A stretch of 64,000 bases of DNA from Segatella hominis (GCF_004535825.1 NZ_SGVY01000004.1:1-64000); one strand, 5' to 3'; shown: positions 5,956 through 13,899, counted from the first letter of the stretch. Made by a program: numbers and translations. Notes: generated from the letters alone by a model not told the origin.

Positions 5956-7320
5956 ATGGATAAATACTTGTCAAGAAGCATCGACCAGGCTTTACTGGAA
6001 TGGAAGGATAATCCTCGAAGAAAACCGCTTTTGGTGAGGGGCGCCCGACAGGTAGGCAAGTCGAGCACCATTCGGCATTTAGGCAAGAACTTCAAATATT
6101 TTTTGGAAGTTAATGTGGAAAGAAATCCTGAGGTGATGGAATTCTTTAAGGGCAGTCGTGATGTGAAGAGCATTGCTGCTAAGCTCTCCGACTTCTTTAA
6201 TGTGCCAGTTGTTCCGGGCGAAACCCTTCTTTTCCTTGATGAGATACAAAAGTGTGAAGACGTCATTCATAGCCTTTGGTTTTTTAAGGAAGATTATCCC
6301 GAACTTCATGTCATTGCTGCAGGTTCGCTCTTGGAGTTTGCGCTGAAGAATTTGTCATCATTTGGAGTGGGCAGAGTAAGTTCCCTGTTTGTCTATCCGA
6401 TGTCTTTTGATGAATTCCTGACAGCAACGAGACAAGAGGGGCTTCTTAGAATCAAGCGAAATAGCAGTCCTACGAATCCGCTTCCCGAGGCATTCTATAA
6501 TAGGTTGGTGGAAGCCTTCCGAAGTTATATGCTGGTTGGCGGAATGCCAGAAGCCGTGGCAACCTACACGGAGACAGGATCTTATCGCTATAGTAGTGAC
6601 ATTGTAAACGAAATCATTCAGGGCTATCAGGACGATTTTGCCAAATACGGAGCCAAGGCAAATCCTCTGCTTTTGCGCCAAACTCTCATAAGTGTAGCGC
6701 ATCAGGCAGGAGCCAAGTTTGTTTGCAGTAGGGTAGAAGGGCAATATCGTTCGGCAGAAGTAAAGGTGGCTTTGGAGATGCTGAAGGATGCCGGGCTAAT
6801 CATACCGACCTATCATACGGATGCCAATGGGGTGCCGCTTGGAGCTGAAATCAATGAGCGGGTAGTAAAATATCTGATTCATGATACTGGCGTGCTACTT
6901 GGTATCTTAGGAATAGATGATGATATCGATGAGCGCATCAAGGAGATGATGGTGGCAGACTCCATCGATCTTGTTGACAAGGGGCATGTGGCAGAGATGA
7001 TGGCGGGTTTGGAACTTATCAAATATTCTTCTCCGCAGACGCGGCACCAGTTGTACTATTGGCAAAATATGAACAAAGGTACTTGTGCCGAGGTGGATTA
7101 TGTAATAGGTCGCAGTGGCAGCATCGTTCCGATAGAAGTAAAATCGGGCGTGAAGGGTTCTATGAGCAGTATGTATTCGCTGATGCGCAATCCGCAGAAG
7201 CATATAGAAATGGGCATTCGCTGTTCTCTCGAAAATTTTGGTACATTCGCGAGTCCTGATGGCAAAAAGATAGACATTATTCCTCTTTATGCAATCTCCA
7301 ATTTATTTGCGGAGAAGTAG
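5956..7320 (+). CDS. ATPase of the AAA_14 / DUF4143 family
   Basis: A 454-residue protein with the family order: N-terminal AAA_14 ATPase with Walker A GARQVGKSS (GKS at 34-36) and Walker B LLFLDEIQ (about 91-98), then a DUF4143 domain. The DUF4143 part ends in a PD-(D/E)XK-like strand pair, AEVDYVIG (D381) and PIEVKSG (E394, K396). The full length and all motifs suggest a working gene. The biological role of this large family is not known. A HigA-type antitoxin gene follows 26 bases downstream and may share its transcript. A second member lies at 13,945-15,264; both have 33-bp tandem repeats directly upstream. Confidence 0.88.
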   Translation: MDKYLSRSIDQALLEWKDNPRRKPLLVRGARQVGKSSTIRHLGKNFKYFLEVNVERNPEVMEFFKGSRDVKSIAAKLSDFFNVPVVPGETLLFLDEIQKCEDVIHSLWFFKEDYPELHVIAAGSLLEFALKNLSSFGVGRVSSLFVYPMSFDEFLTATRQEGLLRIKRNSSPTNPLPEAFYNRLVEAFRSYMLVGGMPEAVATYTETGSYRYSSDIVNEIIQGYQDDFAKYGAKANPLLLRQTLISVAHQAGAKFVCSRVEGQYRSAEVKVALEMLKDAGLIIPTYHTDANGVPLGAEINERVVKYLIHDTGVLLGILGIDDDIDERIKEMMVADSIDLVDKGHVAEMMAGLELIKYSSPQTRHQLYYWQNMNKGTCAEVDYVIGRSGSIVPIEVKSGVKGSMSSMYSLMRNPQKHIEMGIRCSLENFGTFASPDGKKIDIIPLYAISNLFAEK

Positions 7321-7346
7321 ATGGGGGATATATAAATGATATAGTT

Positions 7347-7691
7347 ATGAGCAACGATAAAAAAACAATAAAGGAAATGCGGGCAAACGAGATGACTTCG
7401 GCTTTTCCTACGCATCCTGGAGATGTTCTGAAGGATGAAATAGAATATCGTGGAATCTCTCAGCGACAGTTGGCGGAGGAAATGGGGATTGCCTATTCTG
7501 CTCTGAATGAAATTCTGAATGCTCGTCGCCCTGTGACGGAAAAAACAGCTTTGCTCTTTGAGGCTGCACTTGGAGTGAATGCTGAGCCTTTGTTGAAAAT
7601 GCAGATGGGATATAATCTGCAATCAACTAAAAATGATTCTACCTTTATGGCCAGATTGGCAAAAGTAAGAAGGGTGGCTGCAGCCTTGTAA
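7347..7691 (+). CDS. higA: HigA-type antitoxin (XRE-family helix-turn-helix), no toxin beside it
   Basis: A 114-residue protein. Residues about 20-85 match HigA addiction-module antidotes: THPGDVLKDEIEYRGISQRQLAEEMG, then NEILNARRPVTEKTALLFEAALG. The helix-turn-helix would bind its own promoter. HigA normally pairs with a HigB RNase just upstream, but here the upstream gene is the DUF4143 ATPase and nothing HigB-like is downstream. It may be an orphan, regulate the ATPase gene, or have moved from a complete module. A fragment of a second copy lies at 3529-3579. Start at ATG 7347 after a weak purine stretch. Confidence 0.8.
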   Translation: MSNDKKTIKEMRANEMTSAFPTHPGDVLKDEIEYRGISQRQLAEEMGIAYSALNEILNARRPVTEKTALLFEAALGVNAEPLLKMQMGYNLQSTKNDSTFMARLAKVRRVAAAL

Positions 7692-7894
7692 AAATAGTCT
7701 TCGTGGTTTCTGATATAAGTATCCATATCTTCCTCCTTAACAAGGATTGGACCTTTGATGTTTGTAAAGATGAAAGGGTAGCAGTCGTCATATTTTATAT
7801 TGAAATAAAAATTCCCCAACCCGCTTGAAAAAGTAGGTTGGGGTTATTTGTTATGGTATCCAGCATAAAAGAAAAACGTTAGTTTTCGCTTTTA
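7692..7894. other. spacer with a weak hairpin
   Basis: CCCCAACC (7814-7821) pairs with GGTTGGGG (7836-7843), then a T-poor tail; it could end transcription between the two convergent genes. On the minus strand, 7690-7819 reads as plausible protein (NFYFNIKYDD, KEEDMDTYIRNHEDYF) with no start or known family, perhaps a gene fragment. Confidence 0.35.
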
Positions 7895-8746
7895 TCAGTA
7901 GCTCAGATTTTGAACCATATCCAAAGGTAGCTGGGTCGCTTTGGCTACCTGTTCTGTTGGAAGTCCCATAGCCAGCAAACGTTGAGCTGTTTCTATGTTA
8001 GCTTCTATTCTACCTTCCCTTTTCGCCGTATCAATGGAGTTCTTGATATCCCGGTATGCCATCTTGCTTGCTTCATACTCCCTCATTTCCTGAGGTGTAA
8101 ACTTGGCTATTTCTGCTTCCTCGAAGAGTCGGTCGAAAACTTTATCACACAGTTCCTTCGGACGCTGTGTAAGCTTATAGAGGTTTTTCAGCGCATATAG
8201 CCATTTATCATACAAGGTTTCCAACTCATCTAAAGTCTTGTCGAACTTAGCAATCTCTACATAGATAAACTCCAGCTTATCGTAGAAAATCTTATGGGTA
8301 GCGGTATCGCACAACTGTACATGGTGACGGATTTCCTCCTTGTCGAAGGCGTCCTCGTTCATGTTGAAGTTGAGCAGCGCAACTGTATAGACATGGTTGA
8401 GTTGGAAATCCCATTCACTCCCCTTTGGTGCCTGCTCGCGAATCGGGAAAGTGGAGTAGAAGAGAGAGCGGTCCTTGAAATAGGTCTGGTAGGCATTCTG
8501 CATTTCTACGATAAACTTCTCGCCGTTTTCTCCTTCGCAATACACGTCAAAGATAGCCTTGCGGTCTGTATAGACATCTCCCACGTGCTCTGGATTCAGA
8601 TACGATACATCCTTAACAACCTGTCTGCCATTAAACAAGCTGTTGAGGAAGCAAATCAGCAAATCCTTGTTCATTGCCGTTCCAAAAATGCGCTTGAAGC
8701 CGAAATCGGTCAGCAAGCTGATATATCGTTCTTCTACCTGTTTCAT
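7895..8746 (-). CDS. Rpn-family PD-(D/E)XK nuclease (transposase_31-like)
   Basis: A 283-residue protein of the Rpn/YhgA family, PD-(D/E)XK nucleases reported in E. coli to promote RecA-independent recombination. It starts with the usual LLTDFGFKRIFG (residues 11-22). The nuclease core is visible as D67 (IFDVYCEGE) followed by E81-M-Q83 (FIVEMQ), where glutamine replaces the lysine, as is common in this family. The C-terminus has the expected RRLxAMGLPTEQVAKAT-like helical motif (RLLAMGL here). The family often occurs in many copies in Bacteroidota. A TAACTTTG box lies upstream on the minus strand (8837-8844). Its role in this genome is not known. Confidence 0.88.
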   Translation of the reverse strand: MKQVEERYISLLTDFGFKRIFGTAMNKDLLICFLNSLFNGRQVVKDVSYLNPEHVGDVYTDRKAIFDVYCEGENGEKFIVEMQNAYQTYFKDRSLFYSTFPIREQAPKGSEWDFQLNHVYTVALLNFNMNEDAFDKEEIRHHVQLCDTATHKIFYDKLEFIYVEIAKFDKTLDELETLYDKWLYALKNLYKLTQRPKELCDKVFDRLFEEAEIAKFTPQEMREYEASKMAYRDIKNSIDTAKREGRIEANIETAQRLLAMGLPTEQVAKATQLPLDMVQNLSY

Positions 8747-8836
8747 ACGATATTCAATTTAAATTATATGTAAATATAGTGACTGCGAGTGTAATGAAAG
8801 CATGCTTTCTGATTGCCGAGCGCCGCCTATATCCTG

Positions 8837-8844
8837 CAAAGTTA
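8837..8844 (-). promoter_or_regulatory. -7 box TAACTTTG for the Rpn gene
   Basis: CAAAGTTA on the plus strand; leader of about 85 bases to the start codon at 8746. Confidence 0.55.
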
Positions 8845-8981
8845 AGACATTTATTTCTATTAATCAAGAAAATCTTGGATTTTTTCTTTATCTCCCTATA
8901 ACTTTTCAAGAAACTGGAAAATTTGTAGTATCATAGATTGTAAATATCAATTAAAAAAATTATTTTTGCAATATCTTTCCT

Positions 8982-9176
8982 TTATCCCACACAACTCGTC
9001 ACATCAGAATACTGAGATACGGCGAAGGCATTCTTCTTCTCGGTCTTCACAAGGTTGAGGTCGGCCTGGTCGGGGTTCTTACCCTCTCGTTTTGCCTGGT
9101 TGATACGTGATTTAGCCTGATTGATAGCAAGGAGGTTACTGTTCACTGAGCGCATGGTAATGCTGTAGTTAATCAT
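8982..9176 (-). pseudogene. truncated HU-family (HU-HIG) DNA-binding protein
   Basis: The frame from ATG 9176 reads MINYSITMRSVN, NQAKSRINQAKREGKNP and NAFAVSQYSDV, then breaks into TSCVG and stops after 64 residues. I recognise the start of the Bacteroidota HU-HIG family, which is normally about 150-160 residues; the arginine-lysine-rich half and the histone-like fold that binds DNA are missing. The frame upstream to 9251 is open but lies in the leader. The promoter (9346-9353) is kept, so the 5' part and regulation survive while the 3' two thirds are gone. In other genomes I recall this family next to amidase and VapE/DUF4248 genes; none is present here. Confidence 0.72.
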
Positions 9177-9242
9177 ACTTTTTGTGTGTTTTGATGGTTG
9201 ATATTTCAATTCCCCAGAAGCCCCGTTTCTTGCCCTTATTTT

Positions 9243-9259
9243 GGTCGTCATTGACGACC
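9243..9259 (-). promoter_or_regulatory. leader hairpin upstream of the HU remnant
   Basis: GGTCGTC (9243-9249) and GACGACC (9253-9259) form a perfect 7-bp stem with loop ATT, inside the about 170-base leader of the truncated HU gene. The function is unknown. Confidence 0.4.
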
Positions 9260-9345
9260 GACGCCTAACATCAATCGAGACTCAAATGTGTCGTCTGTAA
9301 AGACCGACTTTCGGTGCAAGAGAAGCTTTCTTTCGATTGCTGGTG

Positions 9346-9353
9346 CAAAGGTA
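9346..9353 (-). promoter_or_regulatory. -7 box TACCTTTG for the HU remnant
   Basis: CAAAGGTA on the plus strand. The leader to ATG 9176 would be about 165 bases. Confidence 0.5.
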
Positions 9354-9518
9354 CAACAATTTGGAGTTGAAAACAAATTTTTCCGCTACAGATTTTTTAG
9401 GGGTGTCTGTAAGTGTCTGGCTGATAATGCTTTACAATGATATTTCGGAAATCAATTGCTGCATTTTGACTGATTTTGAAGAAAATGAAGGTTTGCTACT
9501 CAAGAATTTTAAAAAAGC

Positions 9519-9671
9519 GGTCATTTGGTCATGGTCATGTTCGGTCAAAATCGTTTTCGGGAGCGCTCGGTCATCCTATAATATAATATAAATAATATTT
9601 ATATTATATTATAGACCATTTTGACCGATTCAAATTTCATTTTGACCGAAAATGACTTTGACCAAATGACC
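9519..9671. repeat. GGTCA-rich inverted repeat around a 39-bp AT palindrome
   Basis: The left arm 9519-9551 and right arm 9639-9671 are inverted repeats matching at 30 of 33 positions. Their shared core is GGTCATTTGGTCA, GTCAT, TTCGGTCAAAAT. Between them, 9576-9614 is a palindrome with 19-bp perfect arms around one central base, made only of A and T apart from its end C and G. Five GGTCA motifs lie left of the palindrome and four TGACC motifs right of it. No gene is present. It could be a cruciform, a protein-binding array, or the control region of a lost element associated with the HU remnant. Confidence 0.85.
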
Positions 9672-10307
9672 GGATTTTGTTTTCTTCATAGCAAGTGTTT
9701 TAGTGTATAAGATGTAGTTAGAAGTGCTTGAGTGTCAGTGTGTTATATGATTATTGAACCCTCTTTTTCTCTCCAGAAAAATCTTATTCTTATATGCTCC
9801 TGTCTCTCAAATTCTAAGAAAATCCATGTTCAATATCCATTTCTTGCCTATCATTTTGTTGTGTTTCTTTACTAAAACTGCATTTTGGGGTACTTGTTTT
9901 TGCATTTCTGCTTCATTTTTTCGACATTTTCGAGGTCTTAAATCGCAAAAATAGCCTCAAAAATAACTTTTACATTAAAAAAAATAATAAAATTCGATAT
10001 TATATAAAAGATTTATTCTCTTTGCCAAAAGATATGAAATACGGAACATTTTAGATGCTGATAAACATATAGAGCGAATTAGAATTACCCCCAAGTGGCA
10101 GAGTTAAGTACTTTATTATGAGTGACTTATAAATCCTAACTCATGGGAGTTGAATCAACCATAGGCAGTAATACGTAAATTAGAGAGGGAACAATTATTG
10201 TGTATTTATACTATGATAAGAAATCCCTATTTATGGAGCGTTTTTCGGCTTATTCTTTCACTTAAGAGCTCAAAACTGCGGATTTTTTCACTAAAACCCC
10301 TTATTTT
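9672..10307. other. gene-poor, AT-rich stretch
   Basis: I see no gene here. The open frame at 9754-9954 is rich in phenylalanine and cysteine, has no family likeness and lacks a promoter. Confidence 0.5.
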
Positions 10308-10364
10308 GATTTAACGATACCCATACGTTTTTGCCATTTTTCCTTTGTCATTTCGAATAAAATG
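10308..10364 (+). repeat. 57-bp exact dispersed repeat, copy 2
   Basis: Identical over 57 bases to 5498-5554 and in the same orientation. It is followed by an ATG-containing stretch with no reading frame of note. Confidence 0.9.
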
Positions 10365-10420
10365 ATTAGCTTTGCTGTTGTAAAATAGCAAGTTTTTAAA
10401 GGATGCAGAAGTATAAACTT

Positions 10421-10533
10421 TAACGAAGCGCTTTATTGAGGTCTAATGATGCGCTTCGTTAGGTGTTAATGATGCGCTTCGTTAGGTGCTAATGATGCGC
10501 ATCTTTAAGGTGCAATGATGCGCATCTTTAAGT
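10421..10533. repeat. 23-bp tandem array plus inverted unit
   Basis: Four units with starts of the shared GCGC core at 10451, 10474, 10497 and 10520, exactly 23 bases apart. Two units read GCGCTTCGTTA and two read GCGCATCTTTA, each preceded by AATGAT. An inverted copy, TAACGAAGCGC (10421-10431), pairs perfectly over 11 bases with the first unit. The array lies just beyond the 3' end of the GAF-domain gene. Confidence 0.88.
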
Positions 10534-10588
10534 CATGTTGTTTCTCTATAAGCTATATCCTTGAAAATCAATAACTTTCGGCAAAGAT

Positions 10589-11068
10589 TCAATATGACTT
10601 GAGCACTATTTCTGCTACCTTTTCCAACCATTCTTTATCAATACTATCGAAGGTGTTGAGGTGTTCGCTGTCAATGTCCAGTACGGCGATGACCTCACCA
10701 TTTCTAATGACAGGCACTACTATCTCTGAGCGGGAAGCACTACTGCAAGCTATATGACCAGGAAACTTTTCTACATCTTCTACAACGATGGTTTCTGCCT
10801 TGTCCCAAGCTGTGCCACAAACTCCCTTGCCCCGTTTGATGCGGGTACAAGCCAAAGGTCCTTGGAAAGGTCCTAATACAAGGTTTTCATCAATGACGCG
10901 ATAGAAACCTACCCACCAGAAATGAAAGGTATCCATGATGCATGCTGAAATATTTGCCATGTTGGCGATGATGTCGCTTTCTCCCTCTATGAGCGATTGA
11001 AGCTGAGGGAGGAGAGTGGCGTAAAGTTCTGCCTTCGTTTCTCCTTTTATTATAAGATGTTCTGCCAT
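10589..11068 (-). CDS. msrC: free methionine-(R)-sulfoxide reductase (GAF domain)
   Basis: A 159-residue single GAF-domain protein. Three cysteines at 74 (PLACTRI), 84 (GVCGTAW) and 108 (HIACSSASRSEIVVP) have the same spacing, 10 and 24 residues, as the catalytic and resolving cysteines that I recall for E. coli fRMsr (84, 94, 118). It reduces free, not protein-bound, methionine sulfoxide and so protects against oxidants. Length and motifs are complete. The promoter TAACTTTG (minus strand, 11,101-11,108) is preceded by one unit of 33-bp repeat family B. It stands alone between accessory genes. Confidence 0.9.
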   Translation of the reverse strand: MAEHLIIKGETKAELYATLLPQLQSLIEGESDIIANMANISACIMDTFHFWWVGFYRVIDENLVLGPFQGPLACTRIKRGKGVCGTAWDKAETIVVEDVEKFPGHIACSSASRSEIVVPVIRNGEVIAVLDIDSEHLNTFDSIDKEWLEKVAEIVLKSY

Positions 11069-11100
11069 GATGAAAATGTTTTGTCTTGTTGATGTTTATG

Positions 11101-11108
11101 CAAAGTTA
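11101..11108 (-). promoter_or_regulatory. -7 box TAACTTTG for msrC
   Basis: CAAAGTTA on the plus strand; 32 bases upstream of the start codon. Repeat family B begins exactly 9 bases further upstream. Confidence 0.65.
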
Positions 11109-11117
11109 CTGATTTTC

Positions 11118-11157
11118 CTAAAAATAGGGGGCTAAGAATGGGTTAAATCTTCTAAAA
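11118..11157. repeat. 33-bp repeat family B, single unit upstream of msrC
   Basis: CTAAAAATAGGGGGCTAAG, then AATGGGTTAAATCTTCTAAAA, nearly identical to the units at 15,309-15,396. As there, it begins 9 bases from the -7 box of a minus-strand promoter. Confidence 0.85.
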
Positions 11158-11287
11158 AAGTAAAGCCTATCCGCTATGAAAGTAGATGGTAAGCTGGCAA
11201 GTTCTCAATAGAAGTGCAAAAAACTAAGGGGCAGGCTTCATAATGATCAACTCATAGCCTGACTTCACTAAATTTTTCGTCCTAAAA

Positions 11288-11319
11288 TTTGTGAATATCG
11301 AATTAAAATGTTATCTTTG
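11288..11319 (+). promoter_or_regulatory. promoter for the frameshifted gene
   Basis: TTTG (11,288-11,291), 20-base gap, TATCTTTG (11,312-11,319). It sits inside the apparent longer frame from GTG 11,291, so that start is excluded. Confidence 0.65.
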
Positions 11320-11338
11320 CCATGTGTTTTTTAAAAAT

Positions 11339-11727
11339 ATGATTATGGAATATCAATGGTTTGAAGAATTGCCACCGAGTTGTCCGCCATTTGACTCTGT
11401 TGAATGCGATGGTACTTATTTCCGTGTATCCTATGGAAATCCTGCGGAATCAGAGGACTTTTTCTCTCAAAAACGATTGGCACCAAATAAAGTTTTTAAA
11501 GGAGAAGGTATTGATGATTGTATAGTGAGAGCAGTATCTGTCTTTTCCTTATTGGAGGATGCAAAAAGACTATTGAAACTCCCAAAAAGTTCAAGCATGC
11601 CAATATAGCGGAGGTAAGCCTTCGGCCTATGGATGGAAAAATTAAGAAGACATTCAAAAACTCTCATTATTCTTGGTGGAGAAGCAAAGCGTTTGATATT
11701 AAAAAGGCAAAAACAATAGAATTATGA
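11339..11727 (+). pseudogene. small protein gene of unknown function with one frameshift
   Basis: The first frame runs from ATG 11,339 (or 11,345) through YQWFEELPPSCPPF, YFRVSYGNPAESEDFF and SVFSLLEDAKRLLKLPK to a stop at 11,608. A second frame continues without a gap in meaning as KFKHANIAEVSLRPMDG, HYSWWRSKAFDIKKAKTIEL to a stop at 11,727. Adding one A to the run of five A at 11,584-11,588 joins them into one protein of about 130 residues. I do not recognise the family by name, though the SLLEDAK and HYSWWRS parts look conserved. The full-length stop overlaps the next start by ATGA, which argues that the original gene ended at 11,727. It may be a true mutation, a sequencing error in a homopolymer, or phase variation. 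Confidence 0.7.
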
Positions 11728-12155
11728 ATATGAAACAATCCAAGCTAAAAGTAGATAGCATACTGGAGTATTACGACAATCCTCAATTGCTAACCGCAAG
11801 GGATTGTTTTGATACGTTGTATTTGTGTTTGCTGTATGAAGATACTCCCGAATGCAAATATACGGCAATTCGTATTTCCAGTAAGAGATTGCAGAATTTC
11901 TGCATGGGAAAGAAAGACTTGCGCTCCTTGTTCTTGTCTCCTGAAGGAGATAAGGAGTACTTTAATGTGAGAGGGGCTGATAATAACCTTGTGCTGGATT
12001 TGAAAATCAATACAACAATACCTGAAGATCGTTTGCCAGATGAAGGTTATTATCTGGAAACTTCAGGTAAGGAAAGCATTGTTGTTAATATCCCAGTTAA
12101 GGATAAAGGTCTGTTTACTGAAATAGTCAGAAAGTTTGGTTGGGCTTGTATGTAG
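11724..12155 (+). CDS. protein of unknown function, partner of the frameshifted gene
   Basis: A 143-residue protein that I do not recognise. It is mixed alpha/beta, without signal peptide or membrane segment: DSILEYYDNPQLLTARDCF at the start, a middle CKYTAIRISSKRLQNF and a C-terminal SIVVNIPVKDKG. Its start overlaps the stop of the preceding (frameshifted) gene by ATGA, so the two were translated together and may act together. Such small paired cytosolic proteins are often toxin-immunity or nuclease-partner pairs, but nothing in the sequence proves this. The Nudix gene follows 27 bases later. Confidence 0.7.
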   Translation: MNMKQSKLKVDSILEYYDNPQLLTARDCFDTLYLCLLYEDTPECKYTAIRISSKRLQNFCMGKKDLRSLFLSPEGDKEYFNVRGADNNLVLDLKINTTIPEDRLPDEGYYLETSGKESIVVNIPVKDKGLFTEIVRKFGWACM

Positions 12156-12182
12156 TTGTATAGAAGTGTCATTATTTAAAGA

Positions 12183-12734
12183 ATGGAATATATGGCAGAT
12201 AAAGATATGAAATGGAAGACGCTCTCGCAGAAATATCTGATAGAGAAGCCTTGGCTCACGGCGCGTGTTGATAAGGTGCAGTTGCCAACTGGGGTTATCA
12301 TTGACGAATATTATGTGTTGGAATATCCTGATTGGGTGAATACCATTGCCATTACGAAGGACGGAAAGTTTGTGTTTGTTCGACAGTATCGTTATGCATT
12401 AGGAAAGACGGTGAACGAACTTTGCGCTGGAGTGGTGGAGAAGGGGGAAGACCCGATGGATGCTGCCAAGCGAGAACTGATGGAAGAAACTGGATTTGGT
12501 GGTGGTAACTGGCAGAAGTGGATGATAATCTCTGCTAATCCAAGTACACATACCAATCTGACTCACTGCTATTTAGCCACGGATGTTGAACCTTTAGGTG
12601 AACAGCATCTTGATCAAGGTGAAGACTTGGAACCTCGTATGTTCTCCCGTGAGGAAGTATTAGATATGCTACAGAAAGGGGAGATTTGGCAGGCTTTGAT
12701 GGCTGCTCCACTATGGAAGTATTTCGCAAACTAA
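12183..12734 (+). CDS. Nudix hydrolase (ADP-ribose pyrophosphatase-like)
   Basis: A 183-residue Nudix protein. The full Nudix box GX5EX7REUXEEXGU is present at residues 83-105 (G83, E89, RELMEETGF). A proline about 15-17 residues beyond the box (SANPSTHTN) is the type seen in ADP-ribose pyrophosphatases, so a nucleoside diphosphate sugar such as ADP-ribose is the likely substrate. The N-terminal DEYYVLEYPDWVNTIA also fits this subgroup. Either ATG 12,183 or 12,192 could start it. The PagL-like gene begins 16 bases downstream, probably in the same transcript. Confidence 0.88.
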   Translation: MEYMADKDMKWKTLSQKYLIEKPWLTARVDKVQLPTGVIIDEYYVLEYPDWVNTIAITKDGKFVFVRQYRYALGKTVNELCAGVVEKGEDPMDAAKRELMEETGFGGGNWQKWMIISANPSTHTNLTHCYLATDVEPLGEQHLDQGEDLEPRMFSREEVLDMLQKGEIWQALMAAPLWKYFAN

Positions 12735-12750
12735 ACGTTGTTTTTGTCAT

Positions 12751-13899
12751 ATGGATTTACGTTTGTCGGTTATATCAATAGTTGCGTTGATTGCATTGCC
12801 TGTCTTCTCTCAGGAAGATAGCATCAAGACCGTTCATCGCATTGCTGTAGATGCCGTTCCTGCTACCATCTTTCATACCAACGAGTTTCTGCGTGGTGGA
12901 AATGAGGAGATCAGGACGATGAACCACGATATGACCTTTACGCTTAAATATGCTTTTATGAATAGAGATGAGGTACGACCGGGGGCTATTCATCAGGGAG
13001 TGTATCAGGGTGTGGGCTTGGCAAGGCATGAGTTCAACCGATGGCTGGCAAATCCTATCTCCGTTTATCTGTTTCAAGGTGCGCCTATCGTGAATTTCTC
13101 CCGTAGGGTTTCGCTCAATTATGAATGGAACTTGGGTATGGCGTTTGGATGGAATGGATATGATGAACTGAACAATCCGGAGAACAAGGTTATCGGATCG
13201 AAAGTTACGGCTTATATTGATGCTGACCTTTACGTCAAATGGATGCTCTCCAAGGCCTTTGACTTGAATGCCGGTATCTCGTTGAGTCATTTCTCTAATG
13301 GAAACACCACCTATCCTAATATGGGGCTGAATACGGGTGGTATCCGGTTGGGATTGGCTTATTACATCAACCGACAACCATTGACTGTGCCGAAGGTGGA
13401 GCGAGAAAAGTTGCCAGACAGCCGTGGTTTTTATACAGATGTGATTCTGTATGGTGCCTGGAAGCAGGGCGTAGGGTATGATGGTTATGATCATTATCTG
13501 TTGCCTGGAAAATATGGCGTGATGGGCTTCAATGTCAATCCGATGTATCGGCTGAATCCGTGGCTCAGTTTAGGAGCGTCGCTTGATGGCGTGTACGATC
13601 GTTCGGCAGGCAGGGAGAATGATTCCTGGGGCGAGGATGTGAATCATAAGTTTAGTACTCAGGCTGGTTTGGGTCTTTCGGCTCGTGGTGAATTTGCCAT
13701 GCCTTATTTCAGCATCAACTTCGGTGTCGGAACCTATCTGCTTGGCAATCGCAACGATTTCAGAGGTGTGTATGAAGTGCTTGCCCTGAAGATTCATATC
13801 ACCAAACGTGCCATGCTGCACATCGGCTACAGTCTTGTGGATTTCAAAACTCCCAATAATCTGATGCTGGGATTGGGGTGGCGATTTGGCGGCAAGTAA
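12751..13899 (+). CDS. acyloxyacyl hydrolase / PagL-like lipid A 3-O-deacylase
   Basis: A 382-residue secreted protein with a signal peptide (about 1-20, ending VFSQ). The middle has the PagL active-site signature as SLSHFSNGNTTYPNMGLN, with H180, S182 and N183. PagL enzymes are outer-membrane barrels that remove the 3-O acyl chain from lipid A. The remainder shows alternating, aromatic-rich strands and the protein ends in GLGWRFGGK, close to but not exactly a typical terminal barrel strand. It is longer than PagL itself (about 160-185 residues), as usual for the Bacteroidota form. Probably in an operon with the Nudix gene. Confidence 0.75.
   Translation: MDLRLSVISIVALIALPVFSQEDSIKTVHRIAVDAVPATIFHTNEFLRGGNEEIRTMNHDMTFTLKYAFMNRDEVRPGAIHQGVYQGVGLARHEFNRWLANPISVYLFQGAPIVNFSRRVSLNYEWNLGMAFGWNGYDELNNPENKVIGSKVTAYIDADLYVKWMLSKAFDLNAGISLSHFSNGNTTYPNMGLNTGGIRLGLAYYINRQPLTVPKVEREKLPDSRGFYTDVILYGAWKQGVGYDGYDHYLLPGKYGVMGFNVNPMYRLNPWLSLGASLDGVYDRSAGRENDSWGEDVNHKFSTQAGLGLSARGEFAMPYFSINFGVGTYLLGNRNDFRGVYEVLALKIHITKRAMLHIGYSLVDFKTPNNLMLGLGWRFGGK

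Noticed and set aside
7690-7819. Minus-strand frame with protein-like composition after higA
   Set aside because: No start, no known family, and it reads into the antisense of higA; kept only as a possible fragment in the spacer note.
9337-9591. 84-codon open frame in the GGTCA inverted repeat region
   Set aside because: It runs through the promoter of the HU remnant and one arm of the inverted repeat; no family likeness.
9754-9954. 66-codon open frame rich in F and C
   Set aside because: No start signal, no relatives recognised, AT-rich background.
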